This document shows positions 9,197 to 16,528 of a stretch of DNA of 56,548 nucleotides, piece after piece. The notes under the pieces are model-generated. The model searched no databases. It had not been told where the DNA came from and worked only from the letters and a program-made list of their open reading frames with translations. Origin of the DNA: Sulfoacidibacillus thermotolerans (GTDB lineage Bacteria; Bacillota; Bacilli; Alicyclobacillales; SLC66). Position 1 is the stretch's first letter, and the number at the start of each line of letters is the position of its first letter. Both the position numbers and the translations under genes were made by a program. Location: NCBI RefSeq assembly GCF_003144315.1, contig NZ_MPDK01000018.1:1-56548 (forward strand), written 5' to 3'.

Positions 9197-10729
9197 ATGT
9201 CAAGTAATCTAACAGCAGCCGTTGGTGTTGATTCTGCAAATCCTTCCTCACAAGTTCTTGCAAAGAAATTAACCTGGTTAATGGTGCTTGCTTTTGGATT
9301 AGCTGGTGAAGTCGGGGCAGGAATATTTGCCGTTTCGGCACAGGTACAGGGAATCGTTCCTGGGGTTGGATCCCAAGTGCCACTCGCAATTTTTGTTGAT
9401 GGATTCATCGCCCTAACACTCGCCTTTACCTATTGGTTTTTCTCCGGATCTATGGCAGGCGCCGGCGGTGAATATTTGTTTATCAGTCGTACACTAGGAG
9501 CCCGATTCGGTTTCATTGTGCATGTCATTTCATGGTTTGGGAGCACAGCGAGTATCGGATTTTTAGCTTATACAGCACCTACATTTTTAGCTTCCGCCTT
9601 AAACAGCATCACTAAGGGGTTAGGTTCACCACTTCTATCTACAGATGGTGAAATCATCGCTGGTTTGGCGATGATTTGGATCGCTTGGGCACTACACGTA
9701 AGAGGCATTCGTTTGGTAGGAATCATTTTGCAAATCGCCATGGGTGTAATCCTGTTTGCAGGTCTACTTGTGATGATTGTTGGATTTAGTCATTCGCCAG
9801 CAAATCTTCTAGAAATCCTTGCGGCTAAGACTCATTTATCCCCGGCCATTTTAATGAATGGAGCACCACGCCAAACGAGTTTCGCTTTTTTCATGGTTCT
9901 TCCCGTTTTGTACTATGCGTACTCAGGATTACGCGGAGCAACTTACACTGGAGGTGAAACTCCTAACGCAAAACGCGTTTTAGGAAAAAGTATTTTGCTG
10001 CTGGTTTTACTTGTCACCGCATTTTACACTCTATTTGCTGCGGCCCTCTACCATCTGGTCCCCTGGCAATTATTAAGCGGTCTACTGCATTTTCATCATA
10101 AATCCCTCGCAAGTGCATCCGCTCTCGTCGGTTTGTTTTTGCCTGCGTGGCTGTCTGTGCTGCTCAATTTTGCGGTCGCCCTGATCGTCTTTAAAACAAT
10201 ACTACCTGGCATGATGGGACAGTCTCGGATGATGTTGGCCTTTTCAGCAGACGGAATTTTACCAGATTACTTTAAGCGTCTATCTATCTTTCAAACTCCT
10301 ATGCGCACCTTAACTACAGGAGCCATAATGTCAAGTCTTATCTTAATTCAAACTGCCTTTACAGGGACTGCATTCGGGCTAGCCTCGAGTGTTTTAGCGG
10401 GAACAATCGTTCATTTCGCTCTTGGTCTTGGTGTTCTCAAACTTCCTAAAGCAGCTCCCATGCTCTATGCCAGTAACAATACATGGTTAAAACAACATCG
10501 TAATTTTCAAATTTTACTCGGTTGGATACAAATGATCATTGCAATAAGTCTAGCTTATCTGGTAGTACTCCCATCTCTTGGTTCTGTATGGTATTTTAAT
10601 CCACTGTTCCAAGTTCTGCTTTTCGCTATGATCGGATTTCTTTTGTACAACCGATACTGGCGAGCAATCATTGCCTCAAATTCAATTGAAGAGCACCGTA
10701 ACAGATTCGGATCAGAATCAATTCTATGA
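9197..10729 (+). CDS. APC-family amino-acid permease
   Basis: Integral membrane amino-acid transporter of the APC superfamily, 510 residues and about twelve spans. The first span carries GLAGEVGAGIFAVSAQVQG, matching the family's glycine-rich substrate site (consensus GxGIF). A later segment with YYAYSGLRGATYTGGETPNAKR matches the usual F/Y-x-G-E-x-x-N-P-x-x region after span 6. ATG at 9197 follows AAAAAGGGGGATTAAT. First of three closely packed genes with an aminotransferase and a D-2-hydroxyacid dehydrogenase, suggesting that the imported amino acid is deaminated and reduced. The substrate is not evident from sequence. Confidence 0.85.
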   Translation: MSSNLTAAVGVDSANPSSQVLAKKLTWLMVLAFGLAGEVGAGIFAVSAQVQGIVPGVGSQVPLAIFVDGFIALTLAFTYWFFSGSMAGAGGEYLFISRTLGARFGFIVHVISWFGSTASIGFLAYTAPTFLASALNSITKGLGSPLLSTDGEIIAGLAMIWIAWALHVRGIRLVGIILQIAMGVILFAGLLVMIVGFSHSPANLLEILAAKTHLSPAILMNGAPRQTSFAFFMVLPVLYYAYSGLRGATYTGGETPNAKRVLGKSILLLVLLVTAFYTLFAAALYHLVPWQLLSGLLHFHHKSLASASALVGLFLPAWLSVLLNFAVALIVFKTILPGMMGQSRMMLAFSADGILPDYFKRLSIFQTPMRTLTTGAIMSSLILIQTAFTGTAFGLASSVLAGTIVHFALGLGVLKLPKAAPMLYASNNTWLKQHRNFQILLGWIQMIIAISLAYLVVLPSLGSVWYFNPLFQVLLFAMIGFLLYNRYWRAIIASNSIEEHRNRFGSESIL

Positions 10730-10744
10730 TTGGGGGAAAATCAG

Positions 10745-11902
10745 ATGAAGCAATCATCAACAGAAACAGAGCAAATGTTCACTACAAGTTTTCCCTCTTC
10801 ATTGAAATGGAGCAATCCGCCACGAATTCCACTTTTGCGACAAGGGCTCGCATCACCCGAAGGTTCAATTCGTCTAAACGCAAATGAATCGCCACTTAGT
10901 CCCATTCCAGAGGTAGAAAAGCGAATGGTTGCTGCCTCTATGCGCGTTAACCGTTACCCTGAGGTAACGGCAAGTACCCTACGAAGCGCACTGGGACAAC
11001 AACTTGGCATCCTCCCTTCACAAATTATGATAGGAAATGGTTCATCTGAGTTGATTCACTTACTCACATCGGCGTTTGGCAGTGAAGGCACTGAAGTGAT
11101 CGTTCCGACTCCTTCATTCCCTCTATATGCAACAAGTGTGACCTATACAGGAGCGACACTTGTGACTGTACCAATCCATGTTCATGAAGGGACCATGGAT
11201 CTTGATGCAATGAATGAAGCAATAACAGAGCGTACAAGTTTACTCTTCCTATGTAACCCAAACAATCCGACTGGAGGATACACTCCACTCGAAAAAATAA
11301 AATCATTCCTCTACAAAATTCCACCTCACGTTGCAATCGTATTGGACGAAGCCTACTGGGAACTTACTGACTCCTATATACGTGGTGATAAGACGGCAGT
11401 AGACTTATGTAAACAATTCCCGAATTTAATTATCCTACGTACCTTTTCAAAATTTTACGGCTTGGCAGGTCTTCGTATAGGATATGCCATTGTACACAAT
11501 GAGCAGATGGCGCTTCGCCTAGCAGGAACTCGTCCCCTAACCATGCCAAATACGGTCGGACTCGAAGCTGCTCTAGCCTGTTTAGAATTCCATGAGGCAT
11601 ATCAACAGCGGGCTCACGACACCATGAAAGAACGAACTCGCGTCTTACACTCCATTCGTTCACTCGGATACTCCGTATTCCCCTCACAAACAAACTTTTA
11701 CTGTATTCACTTTCCACTCGGGACAGCACCATTTCAATCACAAGGCATACACATTCGCGACGGTCTGACGATTCAAATGCCTGAATACATCCGCATAACA
11801 TTAGGAACCTTCGATGAGAATCAGAGAGTACTTGATGTGCTAAGAACATGCACACCTCATGCAATCCAATCTGCTAAAGAGAGAGGCGAACAAATCAAAT
11901 GA
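10745..11902 (+). CDS. HisC-like PLP-dependent aminotransferase
   Basis: Fold-type I aminotransferase resembling histidinol-phosphate or aromatic aminotransferases, 385 residues. Visible motifs: RLNANESPLSP near 43, GNGSSELIHLL near 98, CNPNNPTGGY near 170, VLDEAYWEL with the PLP-contacting Asp near 201, and RTFSKFYGLAGLRIGY with the PLP-binding Lys near 236. ATG at 10745 has GGGGG eight bases upstream; an in-frame TTG right after the permease stop lacks a site. It is isolated from any his genes and is followed by a hydroxyacid dehydrogenase overlapping by four bases, so a catabolic role on an imported, perhaps aromatic, amino acid is more likely than histidine synthesis. Confidence 0.85.
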   Translation: MKQSSTETEQMFTTSFPSSLKWSNPPRIPLLRQGLASPEGSIRLNANESPLSPIPEVEKRMVAASMRVNRYPEVTASTLRSALGQQLGILPSQIMIGNGSSELIHLLTSAFGSEGTEVIVPTPSFPLYATSVTYTGATLVTVPIHVHEGTMDLDAMNEAITERTSLLFLCNPNNPTGGYTPLEKIKSFLYKIPPHVAIVLDEAYWELTDSYIRGDKTAVDLCKQFPNLIILRTFSKFYGLAGLRIGYAIVHNEQMALRLAGTRPLTMPNTVGLEAALACLEFHEAYQQRAHDTMKERTRVLHSIRSLGYSVFPSQTNFYCIHFPLGTAPFQSQGIHIRDGLTIQMPEYIRITLGTFDENQRVLDVLRTCTPHAIQSAKERGEQIK

Positions 11903-13011
11903 CACTCCACTCGTTTCACGTCTTGTCGATGCTATCAAAAAAACATTTCGAAATCGCTAGACCAACACTTCCAAACTGGATGACGTTCGTTCATTGGGAT
12001 GATTTACATAGCGAAGAGCAGCGACGTCCTTCCGGATTTCAAGCCGTCTTAGGAGGTGGAACGCCAATTCCCCAACCCGTTCTCATTGCTCCCGATCTTG
12101 AGATCATTCAATTAGTCAGCGCAGGTTATGATCGTCTAGACATGTCCATACTTAACGAGCGCAATCTTTTAGTTTGCAATAATCCGGGAGCAAACGCACA
12201 AGCAGTCGCAGAGCACATTCTCATGAGTCTACTCTACTTTGCGCACCGGGCAGGGGAAGCGCAAGCGATCATCTATGGTGGACAATTTACACTCGCTCGA
12301 TCATGTCTTATGGGCCCTCTCCTGCGCGATCTAAGCGAAATGACTCTTGGTATCGTAGGATTCGGTGCAATCGGACAACTCTTTGCTCAAATCGCAAAAC
12401 CATTTGGTGCGAATTTGCTCTATCATTCTCGTTCGCGCAATCAAGTTGCTGAGACACGACTAGATATAACTTATAGTGAATTAGATCCTCTTTTAAAAGA
12501 GGCTGACGGAATTGTGGTTACATTGCCACTCACATCACAAACTTATCATCTATTTGACTCTCGACGGTTTGCACAAATGAAAGAAACAGCGATCTTCATA
12601 AATGTTGGGCGGGGCGGGGTAGTTGACTCTTACGCTCTAACATCAGCTCTTGCGGAAAAGCGCATCTATGCAGCGAGCATAGATGTCTTTGATCCAGAGC
12701 CGCTCCCTCCTGATCACCCACTCTTACACGTTTCCACAGAAGTACGTGAACGCCTTTTATTAACTCCGCATACGGCGGGATTAACACATCACGCGTGGCG
12801 GGGGATGGTGCAAAAGGCAATCGATAATCTCATACGTTATGCAATCTCGGGACAACCGCAACACATTGTACCCTCGACAAAACATACTGTTTTTCTGAAA
12901 ATGCAAAATGAGTCTGCATCGCGACTAGATCATCCATGCGATGCATTGGAGAGGAGAGGAAAATTCAGCGCGAGGTTTAATTTCGAATCGAAGTGGCGTA
13001 TTTTCCCTTAG
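11899..13011 (+). CDS. D-2-hydroxyacid dehydrogenase
   Basis: NAD(P)-dependent reductase of 2-keto acids, 370 residues. The Rossmann motif GFGAIG is near 154, and the catalytic Arg in NVGRGG is near 238, Glu in PEPLP near 267 and His in TPHTAG near 291. After the second beta strand the sequence runs YHSRSR instead of the acidic residue of NAD-specific enzymes, which suggests NADPH preference (inference). ATG overlaps the aminotransferase stop (ATGA), so the two are coupled. The last roughly 40 residues, after ISGQPQHIV, are unlike the family end and rich in charged residues. This could be an old frameshift or read-through extension. Confidence 0.82.
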   Translation: MTLHSFHVLSMLSKKHFEIARPTLPNWMTFVHWDDLHSEEQRRPSGFQAVLGGGTPIPQPVLIAPDLEIIQLVSAGYDRLDMSILNERNLLVCNNPGANAQAVAEHILMSLLYFAHRAGEAQAIIYGGQFTLARSCLMGPLLRDLSEMTLGIVGFGAIGQLFAQIAKPFGANLLYHSRSRNQVAETRLDITYSELDPLLKEADGIVVTLPLTSQTYHLFDSRRFAQMKETAIFINVGRGGVVDSYALTSALAEKRIYAASIDVFDPEPLPPDHPLLHVSTEVRERLLLTPHTAGLTHHAWRGMVQKAIDNLIRYAISGQPQHIVPSTKHTVFLKMQNESASRLDHPCDALERRGKFSARFNFESKWRIFP

Positions 13012-13199
13012 ATCTTTCATTCGAGGAGGAATCCAGATCATAAAAATGACATTTGACATCCGAAACCCGAAAACGCGGCTTACAACACTTCACATATTCT
13101 GCTCTCGGAAGTTGCTATACGCAAAAAACAGCGGATCAAATCCACGTAAAGTGCCAGCTACCCGAGCAGACGACTGCATATCTATTTGAGCAAAGAGAG

Positions 13200-14024
13200 C
13201 TAGAGAATACGAAGCATGGATAATGGCTCGCTCCAGTAATATCCTTGGCTTAGGCGAATACCAAAAGAAATTAATTGATCAACATCCGCCCGCTCCTCTA
13301 CCCCTTCAGCAATAATTCGATCGTGAAACGGAACCTGTTGCAATAACGCATGTAGTTGGTCTTGTTGTTTAGCCGATCTCGAAATCCCTTGAATGAGAGA
13401 TCGGTCAATCTTTATATACTCTGGTTCAAGAATGCTCAATTTCCTTAAAAAATCGGCATCGCAACCCTCATAGCGAATATCATCCAACGCAAACCGTATA
13501 CCAAGTGAACGGAGTTCACGAAGTGACTGCTTTAACTCAAGCGGGTGATATGGAACATATTCGATCAGCTCAATGACAATCCATGCGGGATCAAAAAGTT
13601 CCTTACGAAGAGATCGTTCTAAGGATTTGACAAACGTTAAATCCAATAAACTCGTTGGCATCACATTTAAAAATAACTGCTTACTTGTAAGTACATCGCA
13701 TTGAAATTGGCGCAAAGCAGTCTGCACCGCTAAACGATCGGCATCAATCTGCCGCTTCTGAGCCACAGAAGTCTGAAACCAAGTATCTGGCTGAAGCATT
13801 TGGCCATTCCAATGTGGACGGCTTAACGCTTCGTGTGCTTGAACTTTTTGTGCGACATGATCGACGATGGGTTGGTATACGCTATATAAAGAACTCGATT
13901 CGAGAACTTCTTGCACGTACATCGCTTCCTCTCGCGGGTAAGCATTCAGATGTATTGGATTCGCTGCGCTCTCTAAGATGGGGTCCATCGCGTGCAATGA
14001 ACGTTTAAAAACTTCTCGCTCCAT
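13200..14024 (-). CDS. EAL-domain protein, possibly inactive
   Basis: Stand-alone EAL domain (cyclic-di-GMP phosphodiesterase family), about 274 residues with no GGDEF partner or membrane span. Recognisable elements are YQPIV, the EAL triad in HEALSRP, LFLNVMP, ELIE, DDI, IKIDRSL, IIAEGVE and a C-terminal SQGYYWSEP. Loop 6, normally DDFGTGYSSL, is DDIRYEGCDAD here, so the dimerisation loop is altered and catalytic activity is doubtful. It may instead be a c-di-GMP sensor. ATG at 14024 has GGGGG five bases upstream, and an ATG ten codons earlier has none. It is transcribed away from the regulator at 14481. Confidence 0.8.
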   Translation of the reverse strand: MEREVFKRSLHAMDPILESAANPIHLNAYPREEAMYVQEVLESSSLYSVYQPIVDHVAQKVQAHEALSRPHWNGQMLQPDTWFQTSVAQKRQIDADRLAVQTALRQFQCDVLTSKQLFLNVMPTSLLDLTFVKSLERSLRKELFDPAWIVIELIEYVPYHPLELKQSLRELRSLGIRFALDDIRYEGCDADFLRKLSILEPEYIKIDRSLIQGISRSAKQQDQLHALLQQVPFHDRIIAEGVEERADVDQLISFGIRLSQGYYWSEPLSMLRIL

Positions 14025-14111
14025 CCGATCCCCCTGCTTTTCCCTCAAAGTCATTACCGCTCAACACAACCTCGACCACTTTCCACTCATGAATTACATC
14101 CTCATTCGAGA

Positions 14112-14146
14112 CAAGTGGCGTCAGCTCAGACCGTTGACGCCACTTG
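14112..14146 (-). other. Strong hairpin downstream of the peptide gene
   Basis: Perfect 12-bp stem (CAAGTGGCGTCA and its complement) with an 11-base loop, 66 bases beyond the stop of the small peptide gene and upstream of the EAL gene. No U-run follows in either direction. It could protect the 3' end of the peptide mRNA or act in the EAL leader. Confidence 0.45.
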
Positions 14147-14211
14147 CCACAAACATTTAGAAATCAGCCTACCATCTGTGTTATATTGTAGTTAAGTAGA
14201 TTCGATTCGAC

Positions 14212-14367
14212 CTAAAGTACTCCTGGATCAGTAATTGCAAGTGGAGAAGATTGATAAGTGCCACTTGAGGCAGAGAATACACCCACTCCTACACCCGTAG
14301 AAGCTAACATAAGAAAAGCCGAGAGAAATATGCTACTGATCACGATCAAGATTTTCATATCTTTCAT
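14212..14367 (-). CDS. Small exported peptide, probable signalling pro-peptide
   Basis: A 51-residue gene not previously recognisable by length. It starts at the ATG at 14367 with GAGGGAG nine bases upstream and ends with TAG at 14214-14212. The N-terminus (MKDMKILIVISS) has two or three lysines and then a hydrophobic core of about 16 residues, a typical Sec signal peptide, with possible cleavage after the FSA near residue 33. The short remainder ends in SPLAITDPGVL. It is divergent from a helix-turn-helix/TPR regulator with a perfect inverted repeat between them, the layout of peptide pheromone systems of the RRNPP group (PlcR-PapR, Rgg-SHP, NprR-NprX). The active peptide would probably be a C-terminal fragment, re-imported by an oligopeptide permease. 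A 12-codon ORF from an ATG at 14371 overlaps out of frame. The function is inferred. Confidence 0.7.
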   Translation of the reverse strand: MKDMKILIVISSIFLSAFLMLASTGVGVGVFSASSGTYQSSPLAITDPGVL

Positions 14368-14397
14368 TCATAATCACTCCCTCTAGGTTATGAATAT

Positions 14398-14403
14398 AGT
14401 ATA
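14398..14403 (-). promoter_or_regulatory. -10 box of the peptide gene promoter
   Basis: TATACT on the minus strand, about 31 bases before the peptide start codon. The matching -35 position (14421-14426) falls in the inverted repeat and is not a consensus -35, as expected of a promoter that needs an activator or is repressed there. Confidence 0.5.
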
Positions 14404-14417
14404 CCTCACCGACCGCA

Positions 14418-14450
14418 TTAACATGTGTTACTGTTACTAACACATGTTAA
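14418..14450. promoter_or_regulatory. Perfect inverted repeat operator between peptide and regulator genes
   Basis: Arms TTAACATGTGTTA and TAACACATGTTAA are exact complements, separated by the seven bases CTGTTAC. The site lies midway between the divergent peptide gene and regulator gene and covers the -35 positions of both. It is the obvious binding site for a dimer of the helix-turn-helix/TPR protein. Confidence 0.75.
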
Positions 14451-14480
14451 TAGAATGATAGCCAAAGGGGCGTAGAACTC

Positions 14481-15668
14481 ATGTCGATCGGCGAACGCGT
14501 TAGAATTTTTAGAAAACAACGAGGGATGAGCCAGGCTGACCTCGCTGGCGACTGGTTCAACCGTTCTTATATCAGCCAGATCGAGTCGGGATCCACCATT
14601 CCACCTGTCGAGACTTTGCAATTACTTGCAAAAAAATTGCAAGTATCATTAGAAGACCTTCTTGATCAACCAGATGCAGTCAAATCCGAAAAAGAACCTT
14701 ATCATAAACTACAGCAGGCAAAGCGTTGTAAATCAATAAAAATTGCAATTGAAGCATGGCAAAAAGCAATCGATCATTCCTTAAGCTTAGTTGCAGTAGA
14801 TGCTGCTTTATTTATTACTCAGCATGAGGGGTACACAGAAAATGTACATATAATTTTGTTCACAACTTACAACTTATTAACGAGATCACCGATTAATGAA
14901 AATGCAGCATGGTATGAGTTTATGTTTCAATTAGGTAATTCATATTTTCACCAAAAACAGTTTAATGAGGCAAGACAGATATATGAATCTTTAATTCAGA
15001 CTAATTCTGCACTTGATATAGAACAAAGAGCAAGAATCAATCTTGCTTCTACATTTTTTCGTTTAACTTGGTATGAATTAGCTATCATGAATTACGAAAG
15101 AGCGATAGATCTAATTAAAGATGAATTAGTTAACACAGATGAAATAAAGTTAAAAATCGGCATGTGTCAACATGGACTCGGGAGTTGTCATCATTATCTA
15201 GGAAACCTTAGTTTAGCTTTTGAATATACGCAAAAAGCTCAAGAACAGTACAATAAAGTTGACCGAAATCGTTGGCATGATGCCAATCACAATTTAGGTA
15301 TTATTTTAGTTGCACAAAAGCGTTATAATTACGCGAAACAGAAACTTTTAGTAAGTCTGCAATTTTATGTTGAATCGAAATTATATGCAAAAGCCGCAAA
15401 TGTATTAGATGACCTCGTAAAAATTGCTATTCTCGAAAACAATCTTAATTTAGCTTTTGATTACAATTCACAAGGAATCTCCTATCTCGAAAAATACGAT
15501 TATGACCCAGTTTTAATGGTCCGATTGTTACTACAAAAGTGTCAGATTTTAAAATTGCAAAATAATGAGTCTTATCGCGATCTCTATACGGCGGTGAAGG
15601 CACTCGCTCGTGCAATTCAATTTGATCTAAAAGACAATGCCTTAGATACCGAACACCTGAGTGAGTAA
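14481..15668 (+). CDS. HTH-TPR peptide-responsive regulator (RRNPP-like)
   Basis: Cytoplasmic transcription regulator of 395 residues. Residues 1-63 form an XRE-type helix-turn-helix (GERVRIFRKQRGMSQADLA ... ISQIESG). The remaining 330 residues are helical with repeated TPR-like units, such as FMFQLGNSYFHQKQFNEARQ near 147 and GMCQHGLGSCHHYLGNLSLA near 227. This is the architecture of PlcR, NprR, PrgX and Rgg, which bind re-imported peptide pheromones in the TPR groove. ATG at 14481 follows AAAGGGG ten bases upstream. The gene is visibly more A/T-rich than its neighbours, a hint of transfer. Divergent from the 51-residue exported peptide across a perfect inverted repeat, so likely autoregulated. 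Targets beyond this locus are unknown. Confidence 0.82.
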   Translation: MSIGERVRIFRKQRGMSQADLAGDWFNRSYISQIESGSTIPPVETLQLLAKKLQVSLEDLLDQPDAVKSEKEPYHKLQQAKRCKSIKIAIEAWQKAIDHSLSLVAVDAALFITQHEGYTENVHIILFTTYNLLTRSPINENAAWYEFMFQLGNSYFHQKQFNEARQIYESLIQTNSALDIEQRARINLASTFFRLTWYELAIMNYERAIDLIKDELVNTDEIKLKIGMCQHGLGSCHHYLGNLSLAFEYTQKAQEQYNKVDRNRWHDANHNLGIILVAQKRYNYAKQKLLVSLQFYVESKLYAKAANVLDDLVKIAILENNLNLAFDYNSQGISYLEKYDYDPVLMVRLLLQKCQILKLQNNESYRDLYTAVKALARAIQFDLKDNALDTEHLSE

Positions 15669-15702
15669 TGATAACTTTTGGTGGTCACTTTTTTGATCAT
15701 CG

Positions 15703-16386
15703 TTACTGTGAATGAAGGAGACTTTTATACCATTGCAGATCGAATATCCATTCCTCTTTATGTCCCTTTACGATGCCTTCGCGGCGCAAGTCTTTCCAGA
15801 TTCGGCTGACAGACTCACGCGAGAGCGCTACCATGTTGGCAATTTCGGCATGAGTGACAGGGAGATGAACATGAACCCCATCCAACTCCACACGACCATG
15901 TTCTTCAATAAAATGCAAAATTAAAGTTAACACTCGCTCCCTGGCGCCAAAAACGGCTAATTGTTGTAACTTGGATTGCAACTGAATGATCATATTGCCA
16001 AGAACGCGAAGCATCTTTTGCATCATACCTGGATGCTGTAGCAATAATTCTTCGAACATTGCGATCGACATAGCAAAAAGCGTACAATCCACCACTGCTT
16101 CTGCAGTACCTGGATATGGACCCGAGTCAAAAAATCCGACGTGAGGAAAAAGACTTTGCACTCCTAATAGATTCACAATATGTTCACGCCCTTCAATGTC
16201 TACCCTTGAAATCTTTACAAGTCCTCGTTCCACAAAGTAAATCGCTGTTCGCTTCTGCCCTTCAACAAAGATGCATTCACCACGAGAGACGTGAAGCACG
16301 TGCATAATGTCCTGCAAGTGATCAAACTCCGCTTCTGTTAAGTCCCGAAATAAGTCTATCTGACGCAATGAATGCATCACTTCCAT
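15703..16386 (-). CDS. Crp/Fnr-family transcription regulator
   Basis: Regulator of 227 residues: an N-terminal cyclic-nucleotide-binding-type beta-roll (GECIFVEGQKRTAIYFVERGLVKI near 36-60), a long dimerisation helix, and a C-terminal winged helix (HAEIANMVALSRESVSRIWKDL near 180-200). Only two cysteines are present and they do not form the Fnr iron-sulphur pattern, so oxygen sensing of that kind is unlikely. The effector is unknown. It ends 34 bases from the convergent HTH-TPR gene. The neighbour upstream is a symporter operon closed by a terminator, so this is its own unit. Confidence 0.85.
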   Translation of the reverse strand: MEVMHSLRQIDLFRDLTEAEFDHLQDIMHVLHVSRGECIFVEGQKRTAIYFVERGLVKISRVDIEGREHIVNLLGVQSLFPHVGFFDSGPYPGTAEAVVDCTLFAMSIAMFEELLLQHPGMMQKMLRVLGNMIIQLQSKLQQLAVFGARERVLTLILHFIEEHGRVELDGVHVHLPVTHAEIANMVALSRESVSRIWKDLRREGIVKGHKEEWIFDLQWYKSLLHSQ

Positions 16387-16462
16387 ATCACACCATCCAA
16401 TCTTCTGCTCAGCGCAATTTTATGAGATAAAGAAGACTTCCGTCAAACCTTTTCTGTATATA

Positions 16463-16507
16463 AAAACAGCACCTAGAGCGATCCTTTACAGATCGTCTAC
16501 TAGGCGC
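16463..16507 (-). terminator. Intrinsic terminator of the symporter operon
   Basis: On the minus strand a hairpin with arms built on CCTAG...CGATC and GATCG...CTAGG is followed by TGCTGTTTTTAT. It lies about 20 bases after the symporter stop codon and before the Crp-family gene. Confidence 0.75.
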
Positions 16508-16528
16508 CGCTAAAGAGTATCCGCAATA

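Noticed and set aside
11430-11864. Minus-strand frame of 144 codons
   Set aside because: Antisense shadow of the aminotransferase gene, which has all family motifs.
13057-13189. Short frames in the gap after the hydroxyacid dehydrogenase
   Set aside because: No start with properly spaced ribosome site; the GAGGAGG present is 16 bases from the nearest ATG. Nothing else is seen in 13012-13199.
14360-14371. ATG at 14371 as start of the small peptide
   Set aside because: It opens a different frame that stops after 12 codons; the exported peptide reads from 14367.
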